A stretch of DNA of 64,000 nt from Amycolatopsis taiwanensis DSM 45107 (GCF_000519205.1 NZ_JAFB01000040.1:21065-85064), one strand, 5' to 3'; positions 24,248 to 32,982 are shown, numbered from the stretch's first letter. Numbers and translations: made by a program. Notes: generated by a model not told the origin, from the letters alone.

Positions 24248-24889
24248 TCAGCAGTGGTCGAGCATGTCGTTCAGCGCGGCCTTCTCGGCCTCGGTGACGG
24301 TCAACTGGTAGTAGTCCTTGACCTGAATCCAGTCGGTCGCGTACACGCACCAGTCCGACTGCAGCGGCGGGCGCCATTCGTCCGGCGCCTTGTCCCCCTT
24401 CGACTGGTTGACGCGGTCGGTGACCGCGAGCAGCTGGGGCCGGGTCAGGTCGTTGGCCAGCTCCTTGCGCCGTTCGGTGGTCCACGACGAGGCGCCACTC
24501 ACCCAGGCGTTCGCCAAGGGCACGATGTGATCAATGTCCACATCGGACGCGCTGGTCCAGGTGGCGCCGTCGTACGGGCTGTGCCAGGTGCCCGAGACGG
24601 CCCGGCACTCGGCGTCGGTCCGGACGTCCTGCCCGTCCCGGCTGAGCACCGTCTCGCGCGTGTCACACTTGCCGGAAATCGTTTCCCAGTGCGGAAACTT
24701 GTCCCGCGAGTACCCTTCCATCGTCCCGCGCGCCTGCACCACCAGGCGGGACAACTCGGTGCGTGCGGTCGCGCTGTCCGCGGAGGCCGGGGGCGGGCCG
24801 GGCGCCTTGTCCAGCGACCCGGTCTGCAAGATCGTGACCACGGCCACGATCAGGGCGGCCAGGACCGGTAACAAAAGCTTTAACTTCAC
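24248..24889 (-). CDS. Secreted HNH-family nuclease (DUF1524-like)
   Basis: 213 residues. A signal peptide or anchor (KLKLLLPVLAALIVAVVTIL) directs it out of the cell. The catalytic core is VDIDHIVPLANAWVSGASSW (about 117-136), with the metal/general-base His in DHIVPL, followed by RKELANDLTRPQLLAVTDRV and NQSKGDKAPDEWRPP, the standard NxSKGDKxPxxW end of the GmrSD/DUF1524 HNH group. Four Cys residues may form disulphides. Proteins of this size are secreted nucleases for DNA scavenging or competition. No immunity gene is recognisable next to it. RNase Z lies 21 bases upstream in the same orientation. Confidence 0.85.
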   Translation of the reverse strand: MKLKLLLPVLAALIVAVVTILQTGSLDKAPGPPPASADSATARTELSRLVVQARGTMEGYSRDKFPHWETISGKCDTRETVLSRDGQDVRTDAECRAVSGTWHSPYDGATWTSASDVDIDHIVPLANAWVSGASSWTTERRKELANDLTRPQLLAVTDRVNQSKGDKAPDEWRPPLQSDWCVYATDWIQVKDYYQLTVTEAEKAALNDMLDHC

Positions 24890-24910
24890 CGCTGTATTTG
24901 ATCACCAGCG

Positions 24911-25822
24911 TCATCGCTTGGGCACCGCGATTCGGCCTAGATCTTCGGCGACCACGATCTCGCCGCCGAACGCCCGCGCCGCCTCGTCCTCAAACCGCGT
25001 GAGTTCGTCGTAGCGCTGGGAAAAGTGGGTGAGCACGAGCTTGCGCACGCCGGACTCGGCCGCGACCCGGCCCGCCTGCGCGGCGGTCAGGTGCCCGTAC
25101 TCCGCGGCGAGGGCGGCCTCGCTGGAGAGGAAGGTCGATTCGATCACCAACAGGTCCGCCTTCTCGGCCAGCGCGAAAACGCCGTCGCAGAGCCGCGTGT
25201 CCATCACGAACGCGAACCGCTGGCCCTCCCGGCGCACGCTGACCTGCTGCACCGTCACCGTGCGCGCGCCGACCGTCAGCGAGCCTTCCCGCTGCAGCCG
25301 GCCGACCTGGGGGCCGGAGATGCCGAAGCGGTCGAGCGCCTCGGGCAGCATCCGCCGCCCGGCCGGCTCGACGAGGCGGTAGCCGAACGACTCCACCGGA
25401 TGGTCCAGGCGTTTCACCTCCAGCGCACCGAAGGAACCTCGCGCGATCGTGCCCTCCGCCTCGATCGGCTCCTCCACCACGGTGGCGACCTCGTGGAACG
25501 CGCTGGCGTGACGCAACCGCTCGAAGAACGCGCGCCCCGACGCCGGATAGTGCGCGTACACCGGGTGGGAAACGCCGTCCAAGGACAGCCGCTGCACAAT
25601 CCCCGGCACGCCGAGGCAGTGGTCTCCGTGGAAGTGGGTCAGGCACAGCCGCGTGATCGCGCTGGCGGACACCCCGGCGAACTGCAGTTGTCGCTGAGTC
25701 CCCTCGCCTGGATCGAACAGCACGCCCTGGTCGTCCCAGCGCAGGAGGTAGCCGTTCTGGTTACGCGCCCGCGTGGGCACCTGGCTCCCCGTACCCAGCA
25801 CCACCAGTTCTCGAACCGACAT
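24911..25822 (-). CDS. rnz: Ribonuclease Z
   Basis: 303 residues, a metallo-beta-lactamase-fold endonuclease that removes tRNA 3' trailers. LTHFHGDHCLGVPG (62-75) is the zinc-binding HxHxDH motif, VMDTRLCDG holds the next Asp and LTHFSQRYDE the last His motif. The N-terminal LVVLGTGSQVPTRARNQNGY is diagnostic for the short RNase Z form. ATG 25822 has no strong ribosome-binding site. A REP-like element lies just upstream, and the DGPF gene beyond it is divergent. Confidence 0.93.
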   Translation of the reverse strand: MSVRELVVLGTGSQVPTRARNQNGYLLRWDDQGVLFDPGEGTQRQLQFAGVSASAITRLCLTHFHGDHCLGVPGIVQRLSLDGVSHPVYAHYPASGRAFFERLRHASAFHEVATVVEEPIEAEGTIARGSFGALEVKRLDHPVESFGYRLVEPAGRRMLPEALDRFGISGPQVGRLQREGSLTVGARTVTVQQVSVRREGQRFAFVMDTRLCDGVFALAEKADLLVIESTFLSSEAALAAEYGHLTAAQAGRVAAESGVRKLVLTHFSQRYDELTRFEDEAARAFGGEIVVAEDLGRIAVPKR

Positions 25823-25835
25823 GCCGCAAACCTAG

Positions 25836-25890
25836 AGGGGGTCCAGGGGGCTTGCCCCTGCTCGGGGGTGTCCCGCAGGGCAAGCCGTGG
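25836..25890. repeat. REP-like G-rich hairpin element
   Basis: GGGGTCCAGGGGGCTTGCCC and a second half GGGGGTGTCCCGCAGGGCAA form nested hairpins (GGGGGCTTGCCCC; CAGGGCAAGC). The word GGGGGTCxxGGGGGCTTGCCCC also occurs twice in the AfsR-like gene and in degenerate form at 32984. It lies between the divergent rnz and DGPF genes. Confidence 0.6.
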
Positions 25891-25984
25891 TGTTCTCGAA
25901 AAAAATCCGGGGCTCGTGTCGAACGAGACGACACCTGTTCGACGTGATGATGAAACGCACAAGCGCGAGCGAAGGAGCGAGGTC

Positions 25985-26347
25985 ATGCGATTCATGCTGA
26001 ACATCCGGGCCACCGACGACACCGAGGCCGGCAAGCCGCCGACGAAGGAACTGATCGCCGCGATGGGCCGGTACAACGAAGAGCTGGTCAAGGCGGGCAT
26101 CCTGCTCTCGGCCGCGGGCCTCCTGCCCAGTGCGAAGGGCGCCCGCCTGAAGTTCTCCGGCAAGGACGTCACGGTCATCGACGGCCCGTTCGCCGAGACC
26201 AAGGAGCTCATCGCCGGCTTCTGGATCATCGACGTGAAGTCGAAGGAAGAAGCGATCGAGTGGGGCCGCCGCGTGCCGAACCCGCACGACGAGGATTGGC
26301 ACCTCGACATCCAGCAGATCGCCGAGTTCGACGACTTCGGCGAGTAG
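25985..26347 (+). CDS. YCII-related DGPF-domain protein
   Basis: 120 residues. The eponymous motif appears as VIDGPFAETKELIAGFWIID, with the catalytic-type DG and downstream SKEEAIEWGRRVP element of YCII-like proteins. Such proteins are conserved partners of ECF42 sigma factors, as here, where the sigma gene follows after 84 bases. ATG 25985 is preceded by GAAGGAGCGAGG. The biochemical role is not established; DGPF proteins are not classical anti-sigma factors. Confidence 0.88.
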   Translation: MRFMLNIRATDDTEAGKPPTKELIAAMGRYNEELVKAGILLSAAGLLPSAKGARLKFSGKDVTVIDGPFAETKELIAGFWIIDVKSKEEAIEWGRRVPNPHDEDWHLDIQQIAEFDDFGE

Positions 26348-26431
26348 TTCCCACCAGAGCTTCGCGAAGAGGAAAAGCGGCTGCGCCGGCAGGGCTTGAG
26401 TTGCGCGCTTCGTCCGCGGGTGGTGTGCTCG

Positions 26432-27727
26432 GTGGCCGTGACGGCCACCGACGCGCACGGGACGATCGACGCGGTCTGGCGGATCGAGTCCGCGAAGATC
26501 ATCGCGACGCTGGCGCGGATCACCGATGACGTCGGCCTCGCCGAGGAACTGGCGCAGGACGCCCTGGTCGCGGCGCTCGAACAGTGGCCGGAGACCGGTG
26601 TGCCGGCCAACCCCGGCGCCTGGTTGACCGCCATCGCGAAACGCCGCGCCATCGACCACTTCCGCCGCGCGAAGGTCCTCGAACGCAAGCAGCGAGAGCT
26701 CGGCTTCGAAGCCGAAGCCCCGCACCGGGACCTCGAACCCGACGACGTGGACGACGATCTGCTGCGGCTGATCTTCACCGCCTGCCATCCGGCGCTGTCC
26801 ACTCCAGGCCGGGTCGCGCTCACCCTCCGCCTGGTCGGCGGCCTGACCACGGCGGAGATCGCGCGGGCCTTCCTCGTCCCGGAACCCACCGTGGCGCAGC
26901 GGATCGTCCGCGCCAAGCGCACGCTGGCGTGGAAACGCGTCCGGTTCGAGGTGCCCAGTGGCGAGGAGCTGAGCCCGCGGCTGGCCTCCGTGCTCGAAGT
27001 CATCTACCTGATCTTCAACGAAGGCTATTCGGCGACCGCCGGAGACGACTGGATGCGGCCCGCGCTGTGTGAGGACGCGCTCCGTCTCGGCCGCATCCTC
27101 ACCGGGCTGGCGCCGAACGAACCGGAGGTGCACGGCCTGGTCGCGCTGATGGAACTCCAGGCGTCGCGCTCGCGGGCACGTGTCGGCCGCTCCGGTGAGC
27201 CGATCCTGCTGCTCGACCAGAACCGCGCGCGCTGGGACCAGTTGCTCATTCGCCGCGGTCTCGCGGCCCTGCAGCGGGCCGAGCGGCTAAGCCCACTTCA
27301 AGGGACGCGCTCCGCGCGGCAGGGTCGATCCAGGCCCGGCCCGTACACGGTGCAGGCCGCGATCGCCGCCTGTCACGCACGCGCCGCAACGGCCGAGGAC
27401 ACCGACTGGGTACGGATCGCCGCGCTCTACGAGGCGCTGGTTCACCTCAACCCCTCACCGGTCGTGGAACTGAATCGCGCGGTCGCGGTGTCGATGGCGT
27501 TCGGGCCGGCCGCCGGGCTCGCACTGGTCGACGCGCTGGCCGACGAACCGTCGTTGGCCGGCTACCACCTGCTGCCCGCGGTGCGCGGCGACCTGCTGGC
27601 CAGGCTCGGGCGGTCCGGCCAGGCCGCGGCCGAGTTCCAACGCGCCGCCGAGCTGACCCGCAACGCCCGCGAACGGACCGTGCTGCTCGACCGCGAAAGA
27701 AACTGCCGCGCCGAGGGCGACCGTTGA
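26432..27727 (+). CDS. ECF42-type RNA polymerase sigma factor
   Basis: 431 residues. Sigma-2 is ARITDDVGLAEELAQDALVA and PGAWLTAIAKRRAIDHFRRA; sigma-4 is LRLVGGLTTAEIARAFLVPE, then TVAQRIVRAKRTL. The ~230-residue C-terminal extension (NEGYSATAGDDW, then LNPSPVVELNRAVAVSMAFG) is the TPR-like region of ECF42. Where relatives read GPYxLQAAIAACHA, this protein has an extra LQGTRSARQGRSR stretch (27299-27340), from a GC-rich palindromic insertion. The start is uncertain among GTG 26423, 26432 and 26438 or TTG 26396; none has a good ribosome-binding site. Works with the DGPF protein upstream; target promoters unknown. Confidence 0.85.
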   Translation: MAVTATDAHGTIDAVWRIESAKIIATLARITDDVGLAEELAQDALVAALEQWPETGVPANPGAWLTAIAKRRAIDHFRRAKVLERKQRELGFEAEAPHRDLEPDDVDDDLLRLIFTACHPALSTPGRVALTLRLVGGLTTAEIARAFLVPEPTVAQRIVRAKRTLAWKRVRFEVPSGEELSPRLASVLEVIYLIFNEGYSATAGDDWMRPALCEDALRLGRILTGLAPNEPEVHGLVALMELQASRSRARVGRSGEPILLLDQNRARWDQLLIRRGLAALQRAERLSPLQGTRSARQGRSRPGPYTVQAAIAACHARAATAEDTDWVRIAALYEALVHLNPSPVVELNRAVAVSMAFGPAAGLALVDALADEPSLAGYHLLPAVRGDLLARLGRSGQAAAEFQRAAELTRNARERTVLLDRERNCRAEGDR

Positions 27728-27757
27728 GGGTGGGCCGCTGAGTTCCGCGACGACCGG

Positions 27758-28354
27758 CTACTTTGGACGGCCTGGGGCGAGCCCCGACGCGAGCAGGTCG
27801 AAAACGCGTTCAGCCATCCCGTTGACCGCCTTCGCGACGCGCGAGCGCGGTTGACCGTCGGCAATGCACCGAAGAACTTCCTGGAACAGCAACCGATACG
27901 CGGTGGTGAGCTGCGCGGCCACCGCGCGGGCCACGACCGGGTCGTACTTCCGGGAAAGCGCTTCCGAGAGTGCGTTCTCCCGTTCCTCATGCAGTTCGCG
28001 CAACCGGGCCAGCAGCGTGGGACTGGTGAGGATCATCCGCGCGAAGCCGGGTTCGGTGAAGCCGATCAGCGCGTCCCGGCGCGCGAGTGCCTCGAAATAG
28101 TGGCGCCGCAAGCATTCCAGCACCGGCTCATCGTCGTTGAGCGCCCCGACGAGGCTCGCGACGAATTCATCGCGCACGTCGAAGACGAGATCTTCCTTAC
28201 GCGGGAAGTGATTGGTGACGGTCATCTTGGCCACCTTCGCCGCCGCCGCGACCTCGGCGATGGTCACCTCTTCGAAGCCGTGCTCGATGAACAGCCGGGT
28301 GGCGACGTCGGAGATCGCCTGCCGGGTCTGGCTTTTCCTCAGCTCCCGCAACAT
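27758..28354 (-). CDS. TetR family repressor, probable regulator of mca
   Basis: 198 residues. Helix-turn-helix: RQAISDVATRLFIEHGFEEV, then TIAEVAAAAKVAKMTVTNHF. The C-terminal ligand domain is helical and without a closer match. ATG 28354 is chosen as the start of homology; the frame extends 20 codons further, over the operator. It is divergent from the mycothiol S-conjugate amidase gene, and a long dyad lies exactly in the 74-base gap, so it most likely represses mca and itself in response to an electrophile or conjugate. Confidence 0.88.
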   Translation of the reverse strand: MLRELRKSQTRQAISDVATRLFIEHGFEEVTIAEVAAAAKVAKMTVTNHFPRKEDLVFDVRDEFVASLVGALNDDEPVLECLRRHYFEALARRDALIGFTEPGFARMILTSPTLLARLRELHEERENALSEALSRKYDPVVARAVAAQLTTAYRLLFQEVLRCIADGQPRSRVAKAVNGMAERVFDLLASGLAPGRPK

Positions 28355-28371
28355 CCGGCCAGTATATAGGC

Positions 28372-28409
28372 TTGACCCAAACTTATGTTTGACATAATTT
28401 TGGGTCGAA
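28372..28409. promoter_or_regulatory. 38-bp dyad between tetR and mca, probable operator
   Basis: TTGACCCAAACTTATG (28372-28387) mirrors CATAATTTTGGGTCGAA (28393-28409) across a 5-base centre, with the arms sharing GACCCAAA and TATG. TTGACC can serve as a -35 and CATAAT as a -10 for mca, so bound repressor would block its promoter. The TATATA at 28363 can serve the tetR promoter on the other strand. Confidence 0.65.
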
Positions 28410-28428
28410 CCCAACAGGAGGTCCCCAG

Positions 28429-29229
28429 ATGCGACTCATGGCCGTGCACGCCCACCCCGACGACGAGTCCAGCAAGGGCGCCGCGACCCTGGCCCGGTAC
28501 CGGGCCGAAGGAGCGGAGGTGCTGGTCGTGACGTGCACCGGCGGCGAGCGCGGGGATGTGCTCAATCCGCGCCTCGACCGGCCCGAGGTGTGGGCCGGTC
28601 TGCCCGCCATCCGGCAGCGGGAAATGGCCGCCGCGTGCGAGATTCTCGGTGTGCGGCAACAGTTTCTCGGCTTCGTCGACTCGGGGATGCGGGAGCCGTT
28701 GCCCCCGGACTGCTTCGCCCGGGTGCCACTCGACGAGGCCGTCGACCGGCTCGTCACGGTGATCAACGAGTTCCGCCCGCAGGTCATGGTGACCTACGAC
28801 GAGACCGGCGGTTACCCGCATCCCGACCACATCCGCACCCACGAGGTCGCCATGAAGGCCTTCGAGGCGGTCGCGGGTACTTCGTACGAGGTGAGCAAGC
28901 TCTACTACACCTGCGCCTTCCGGCGAGAGTGGTTCCAGGCGATGCACGACGCCATGGGTCCGAAGTCGCCGATGGGGCCGGTGCTGGCCGAACTACCCGA
29001 CACCCCGCCGAAGTGGCCGGTCACCACCCGAATCCGGTGCGAGGAGTTCTTCGCGATCCGGGACCGGGCGATGCTCGCGCACGCCACCCAGGTCGACCTG
29101 GACAGCGGGTTCATGCTGCACGACCGGGACGTCGAGCGAGCGGTCTGGCCGACCGAGGACTACCACCTCGCCCGCAGCCTGATCCCGGTCGATCTCCCGG
29201 AGGACGACTTGTTCGCCGGCCTCCGCTGA
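28429..29229 (+). CDS. mca: Mycothiol S-conjugate amidase
   Basis: 266 residues, LmbE/PIG-L zinc hydrolase that cleaves mycothiol-toxin conjugates into a mercapturic acid and GlcN-Ins. Zinc ligands: AHPDDESSKGAAT near the start (His8 region, Asp of PDDE) and the second motif GGYPHPDHIRTHEVA. RGDVLNPRLDRPEV is typical of Mca against the related MshB deacetylase. ATG 28429 follows AGGAGGT at 6 bases. It is somewhat shorter than typical Mca (about 290). Control by the divergent TetR protein fits a detoxification role and shows the organism makes mycothiol. Confidence 0.92.
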   Translation: MRLMAVHAHPDDESSKGAATLARYRAEGAEVLVVTCTGGERGDVLNPRLDRPEVWAGLPAIRQREMAAACEILGVRQQFLGFVDSGMREPLPPDCFARVPLDEAVDRLVTVINEFRPQVMVTYDETGGYPHPDHIRTHEVAMKAFEAVAGTSYEVSKLYYTCAFRREWFQAMHDAMGPKSPMGPVLAELPDTPPKWPVTTRIRCEEFFAIRDRAMLAHATQVDLDSGFMLHDRDVERAVWPTEDYHLARSLIPVDLPEDDLFAGLR

Positions 29230-29234
29230 GCCGT

Positions 29235-30203
29235 TCAGGAGTTACGGCGCGGCACCATCCTCGTGGTGGGCAGGGTGGGTGCGGGCAACCGTGCGGGCGT
29301 TCCCCGGTAGCCCTCGACCCGGCCGAACTGGCCGGAATCGTCCTCCCATGCCTGGCGGAAAGCGACGATCTCCTCCTGGCTTCGGGCCACGAAGTTCCAC
29401 CACATCAGGATCTCTTCGCCGAATGGCGGGCCGCCCAGCAGCAGGAGCCGCGACGGTTCATCGCCGGGGTTCTCCAGGTGCAGCTTCGAACTGCCGGCCG
29501 GCACATAACCGAGGTCCGACGACTCGAGGCCGGTGCCCGACACGGCGATCGCTCCGGTGTCCAGCAGGACGCCGTGCTCGAAGCCCGAGTCGACATCGAG
29601 AGCGAGCCGGGTCCCCGCCGGCACGACGAGTTCGGCCCCGAGCAGCGGAGTGAAGGTTTGCACCGGCGAGGCATGCCCGGCCAGGGTGCCCAGAAACACC
29701 CGGGCCGAGGCGCCGTCGAGATCGAGCACGGGTGGCACGTAGTGGTGGAACGCGCGGGCGGTGTGCCGGTGCTCGTCCGGCAGTGCGATCCACAACTGCA
29801 CGCCATGCAGGGTCGTGGTGCCCGGGGTCGAGACCTCGGAATGGCAGATGCCGTGGCCGCCGGTCATCAGGTTCAGCTCGCCCGGGCGGACCATCGCGTG
29901 CGAGCCGAGGCTGTCCCGGTGCTCTATCTCGCCGCTGAAAAGCCAGCTCGCGGTTTGCAGCCCGGTATGCGGGTGCGGGGCGACGTCCATGCCGCCGCTC
30001 ACCGACACGTCGTCGGGTCCATAGTGGTCGGCGAAGCACCACGCGCCGATCAGAGCACGCTTGCGTTGCGGCAGGGTCCGCCGCACGGTCATCGCACGAG
30101 GACCGCCGAGCGGCACCTCACGGGCGGTCAGCACCGACACCTCGGGCCCTGAACCGGCGGAGCGGTGAGTCAGTTCGGTGGGCGCCGGCTCCAGGTTGCT
30201 CAT
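29235..30203 (-). CDS. Pirin family protein
   Basis: 322 residues, bicupin. The N-terminal cupin carries the metal ligands in MDVAPHPHTGLQTASWLF and GGHGICHSE, then LHGVQLWIALP, as in pirins with quercetinase-like activity. The C-terminal part (GPPFGEEILMWWNFVARSQE) is the pirin C-terminal cupin. ATG 30203 lies 2 bases after the rhomboid stop, so the two genes are cotranscribed. Function may be regulatory or a flavonoid-type dioxygenase; not decidable here. Confidence 0.9.
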   Translation of the reverse strand: MSNLEPAPTELTHRSAGSGPEVSVLTAREVPLGGPRAMTVRRTLPQRKRALIGAWCFADHYGPDDVSVSGGMDVAPHPHTGLQTASWLFSGEIEHRDSLGSHAMVRPGELNLMTGGHGICHSEVSTPGTTTLHGVQLWIALPDEHRHTARAFHHYVPPVLDLDGASARVFLGTLAGHASPVQTFTPLLGAELVVPAGTRLALDVDSGFEHGVLLDTGAIAVSGTGLESSDLGYVPAGSSKLHLENPGDEPSRLLLLGGPPFGEEILMWWNFVARSQEEIVAFRQAWEDDSGQFGRVEGYRGTPARLPAPTLPTTRMVPRRNS

Positions 30204-30205
30204 CG

Positions 30206-30856
30206 TCAGCTTTCCGTGGGGTTGTCCAGCAGAGTGGTGGGTGGTTCGGGCTGGGCGACCGGCTTGGCACGGCGATCCCGGAAGAACCAGCCGCCCAGCA
30301 CACCCGCGATGAACCCGAACAGGTGCGCCTGCCACCCGATCCCCTCGCCCGCCGGGATCAGCAGGGAGAACTGGTAGGCGAAGCACAGCGCCATCACCAG
30401 GCCGATCACCAGGTCGATCGGGCGGCGGTCGAACAGGCCGCGCACGATGATGTAGCCGAAATACCCGAACACCACACCGCTGGCGCCCGCGCCGACGGTG
30501 TTGTCGGCCGCGGTGAACCAGGCGCCGAGCCCACTGCCGATGACGATCAGCAGGGTCACCCCGAGGAACCGCTTGACGCCCCGGTAGGCGGCGAGAAAAC
30601 CGAAAATGAACAGGGGCCCGGAGTTGCTCTCGATATGCGACCAGCTGAAATGCAGAAAAGGAGCGGTGATGATCTCCGGCAGGGAACTCACTTCGCGGGC
30701 ACGAATGCCGTAGTCGAAGCTGAGCTGGTAGTCGTCGACCCAGTTGATGATCTGCACGATCCAGACCACCGCGAGGAAGCCGACCATCACCCACAGGGCC
30801 TTCCGAGCCTCGGCGAGCAGTTCTTCCGCCTCAACTCCCCGCGGCAGTCGATTCAT
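30206..30856 (-). CDS. Rhomboid family intramembrane serine protease
   Basis: 216 residues, six membrane helices. The catalytic Ser is S126 in VGAGASGVVFGYFG (GxSG motif) and His178 is in GWQAHLFGF; HFSWSHIESNSGPLFIFG contains the conserved Asn/His helix of rhomboids. It cleaves membrane proteins within the bilayer; the substrate is unknown. A short charged tail ends with TTLLDNPTES. It is the first gene of an operon with the pirin gene. Confidence 0.9.
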   Translation of the reverse strand: MNRLPRGVEAEELLAEARKALWVMVGFLAVVWIVQIINWVDDYQLSFDYGIRAREVSSLPEIITAPFLHFSWSHIESNSGPLFIFGFLAAYRGVKRFLGVTLLIVIGSGLGAWFTAADNTVGAGASGVVFGYFGYIIVRGLFDRRPIDLVIGLVMALCFAYQFSLLIPAGEGIGWQAHLFGFIAGVLGGWFFRDRRAKPVAQPEPPTTLLDNPTES

Positions 30857-30904
30857 GCGGCTCAGCCTAAGGTGCCCAGCCGTCGGCCACCACCGCCGCC
30901 TTGC

Positions 30905-31140
30905 TCAATCGACCGTCGTGTCCTCGGGTGTCGCCCGTGCCACGGCGGCGAGCACATCCAACCCGGTCCGAGGGCAACGGCGGGACTTCTTCGGCCGGTA
31001 AGCCGTTGATGCCGTCGTCGATGGCGTAAAGGTCCTGTGCCGCAAGGACTTCCGCGATCTGGTCACGACGCCGTGCCGACATCGCCAGGCCGAGCGGGTT
31101 GTGCGGCGCGGATTGCAGGTAGACCGCCCGGGCGGCCGTG
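30905..31140 (-). pseudogene. MocR-type (GntR/aminotransferase) gene remnant
   Basis: Minus-strand translation gives ARAVYLQSAPHNPLGLAMSA, then RRRDQIAEVLAAQDLYAIDD and GINGLPAEEVPPLPSDRVG, matching the PLP-domain segment (QxxxxNPxGxxMSxxRRxxI, then DLxxIEDDxYG) of MocR regulators. A frame change then gives GLDVLAAVARATPEDTTVD and a stop, like the protein's end; the middle is deleted. It is truncated at 31140 next to the histidine-kinase start. Confidence 0.6.
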
Positions 31141-31165
31141 GAATTCCTGTTGAACAGCCGCCGCT

Positions 31166-32326
31166 ATGCTTCCCCCGGTGATCCATCTTCGGCGGATTCC
31201 GGAGCTGTGGCGCCGGTTCAACGGCGTGGCCTGGTATCCCCTGATCGGTCTGCTGCTCTTCGCCGCGTCGCTCGTGCCGGCATTCGAGAGTCACGGGACG
31301 CAGTTCGGTGGCATGCCCGATCGCCCCTTCGACGCACTGGCCATCGTGGCGGTCGCCCTTCAATGCCTTCCGCTCGCCGTGTGCCGCCGGTGGCCGGTCG
31401 CCTGTCTCGCTCTGGTGTCGCTCGGCTTCGCCGTCGACCAGCTTCGCGGCTATCACTCGGTTGCCGGCACGGCGCTGGCGATCGCGCTGCTGAACGCGGG
31501 ATCACGGTCGGAACGGCACCGACGCACCACCGTGCTCGTGTTCTCCGTGGCGTTTGTGGCCTTGACGCTCGTGTTCGTCATGCTCGGTGCGGGCGAGCCG
31601 CTGAGTGAGCTCGCGACGTTCTATGTGGCGCTGGCCCTCGTATGGGGTATCGGCGCGTGGCTGCGCTCCACCAGGGCAGCCGAGGCCGAACGTCGCCGTC
31701 GCGTCGCGCAAGACACCCGCGCCGCCGAACGCACCCGCATCGCTCGTGAACTCCACGACGTCGTGACCCACCACGTGACGGCGATGGTCGTGCAGTCCGA
31801 GGCGGCCCGGTACCTGGCCACGAAACCGGAGCGGCTCGACGAGACGTTGACCGTAGTCACCGATACCGGTCGGCGGGCCCTCACCGAACTACGGCACCTG
31901 CTCGACGTGCTCAACCCCGACCACGGCTCCGGAACGCCGGCCGCCGACGGGCTCCGCACGCTCGTCGAGCAGACCCGCCAGGCCGGTCAGCCGGTGGAGT
32001 TCACCGAGGAGGGCAAGCCGGCGCCGTCCACCGGAAGCGCCGGTCCCGTGGCCTACCGGGTCGTGCAGGAGGCGCTGACCAACGCCCTCAAGTACGCCCA
32101 CGGCAGCCGTACCTCGGTGCAGGTGCACCACGGTGAAAGGGAAGTCACCGTGGAGGTCAGCACGGACGGCTCCGGCGACCGGGACGTGTCCCTCGGCGGG
32201 AGCGGGCGGGGCCTGGCCGGTCTCCGCGAACGGGTCGACGTCCTGGGCGGCGACTTCAGCGCGGGCCAGACCACGGACGGCGGCTTCTACGTGCGTGCCC
32301 GCATACCCGCGGGGAGCTCGTCGTGA
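31166..32326 (+). CDS. NarL-type sensor histidine kinase
   Basis: 386 residues. Four to five membrane helices (about 20-165) form the sensor region. The HisKA_3 motif is RTRIARELHDVVTHHVTAMV with phospho-acceptor His about residue 196. The HATPase domain shows VVQEALTNALKYAHG (N box) and GSGRGLAGLRERVDVLGGDF (G box). Start ATG 31166, or GTG 31181. The stop overlaps the response-regulator start (GTGA), so the two are translationally coupled. Signal unknown. Confidence 0.9.
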   Translation: MLPPVIHLRRIPELWRRFNGVAWYPLIGLLLFAASLVPAFESHGTQFGGMPDRPFDALAIVAVALQCLPLAVCRRWPVACLALVSLGFAVDQLRGYHSVAGTALAIALLNAGSRSERHRRTTVLVFSVAFVALTLVFVMLGAGEPLSELATFYVALALVWGIGAWLRSTRAAEAERRRRVAQDTRAAERTRIARELHDVVTHHVTAMVVQSEAARYLATKPERLDETLTVVTDTGRRALTELRHLLDVLNPDHGSGTPAADGLRTLVEQTRQAGQPVEFTEEGKPAPSTGSAGPVAYRVVQEALTNALKYAHGSRTSVQVHHGEREVTVEVSTDGSGDRDVSLGGSGRGLAGLRERVDVLGGDFSAGQTTDGGFYVRARIPAGSSS

Positions 32327-32982
32327 CCGCGCCGATCCGGGTCCTGGTCTGCGACGACCAGGCCCTGGTCCGCACCGGGTTGGTGACGATCATCGACACG
32401 CAACCCGACCTCGAGGTGGCGGGCGAGTGCGGGGACGGTCAGACCGCGGTCGAGGAGGCCGCCCGGCTGAACCCGGACGTCGTGGTGATGGACGTCCGCA
32501 TGCCGGTGCTCGACGGCATCGCGGCCACCCGCCTGCTGGCCGGTGCCGAAGTGCCGCGACCGGTGAAGGTGCTCGTGGTGACCACGTTCAACCTGGACGA
32601 GTACGTCTACCAGGCGCTGCGCGCGGGGGCGAGCGGGTTCCTGCTCAAGGACGCCCCGCCTGCCCAGTTGCTGCACGGGATCCGGACGGTGGCCTCGGGC
32701 GCGGCCCTGCTCGCGCCCGAGGTGACCCGCGAACTCGTGGGCAGGTTCGCCACCCGCATCCGGCCCGCCAAACCCGACCCGCACGACAACCCCCTGACCC
32801 CGCGCGAACTGGAGGTCCTGCACCTCATCGCGGACGGCCTGTCCAACAGTGAAATCGCCGCGACCCTGGTGCTCAGCCAGGAGACCATCAAGACCTTCGT
32901 GTCGCGCATCCTCACCAAACTCGGGCTCCGCGACCGCGTCCAGGCAGTCGTCTACGCCTACCGCCACGGCCTGGTGACCTAA
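32323..32982 (+). CDS. NarL/LuxR-type response regulator
   Basis: 219 residues. Receiver domain with acidic pair VCDDQALVRTG, phospho-acceptor Asp57 in DVVVMDVRMPVLDG, Thr in VLVVTTFNLDEYV and Lys in GFLLKDAPPAQLL. C-terminal LuxR helix-turn-helix: LTPRELEVLHLIADGLSNSE, then IAATLVLSQETIKTFVSRIL. GTG 32323 overlaps the kinase stop. It is followed by a REP-like element and a convergent hydrolase gene. Confidence 0.93.
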   Translation: MTAPIRVLVCDDQALVRTGLVTIIDTQPDLEVAGECGDGQTAVEEAARLNPDVVVMDVRMPVLDGIAATRLLAGAEVPRPVKVLVVTTFNLDEYVYQALRAGASGFLLKDAPPAQLLHGIRTVASGAALLAPEVTRELVGRFATRIRPAKPDPHDNPLTPRELEVLHLIADGLSNSEIAATLVLSQETIKTFVSRILTKLGLRDRVQAVVYAYRHGLVT

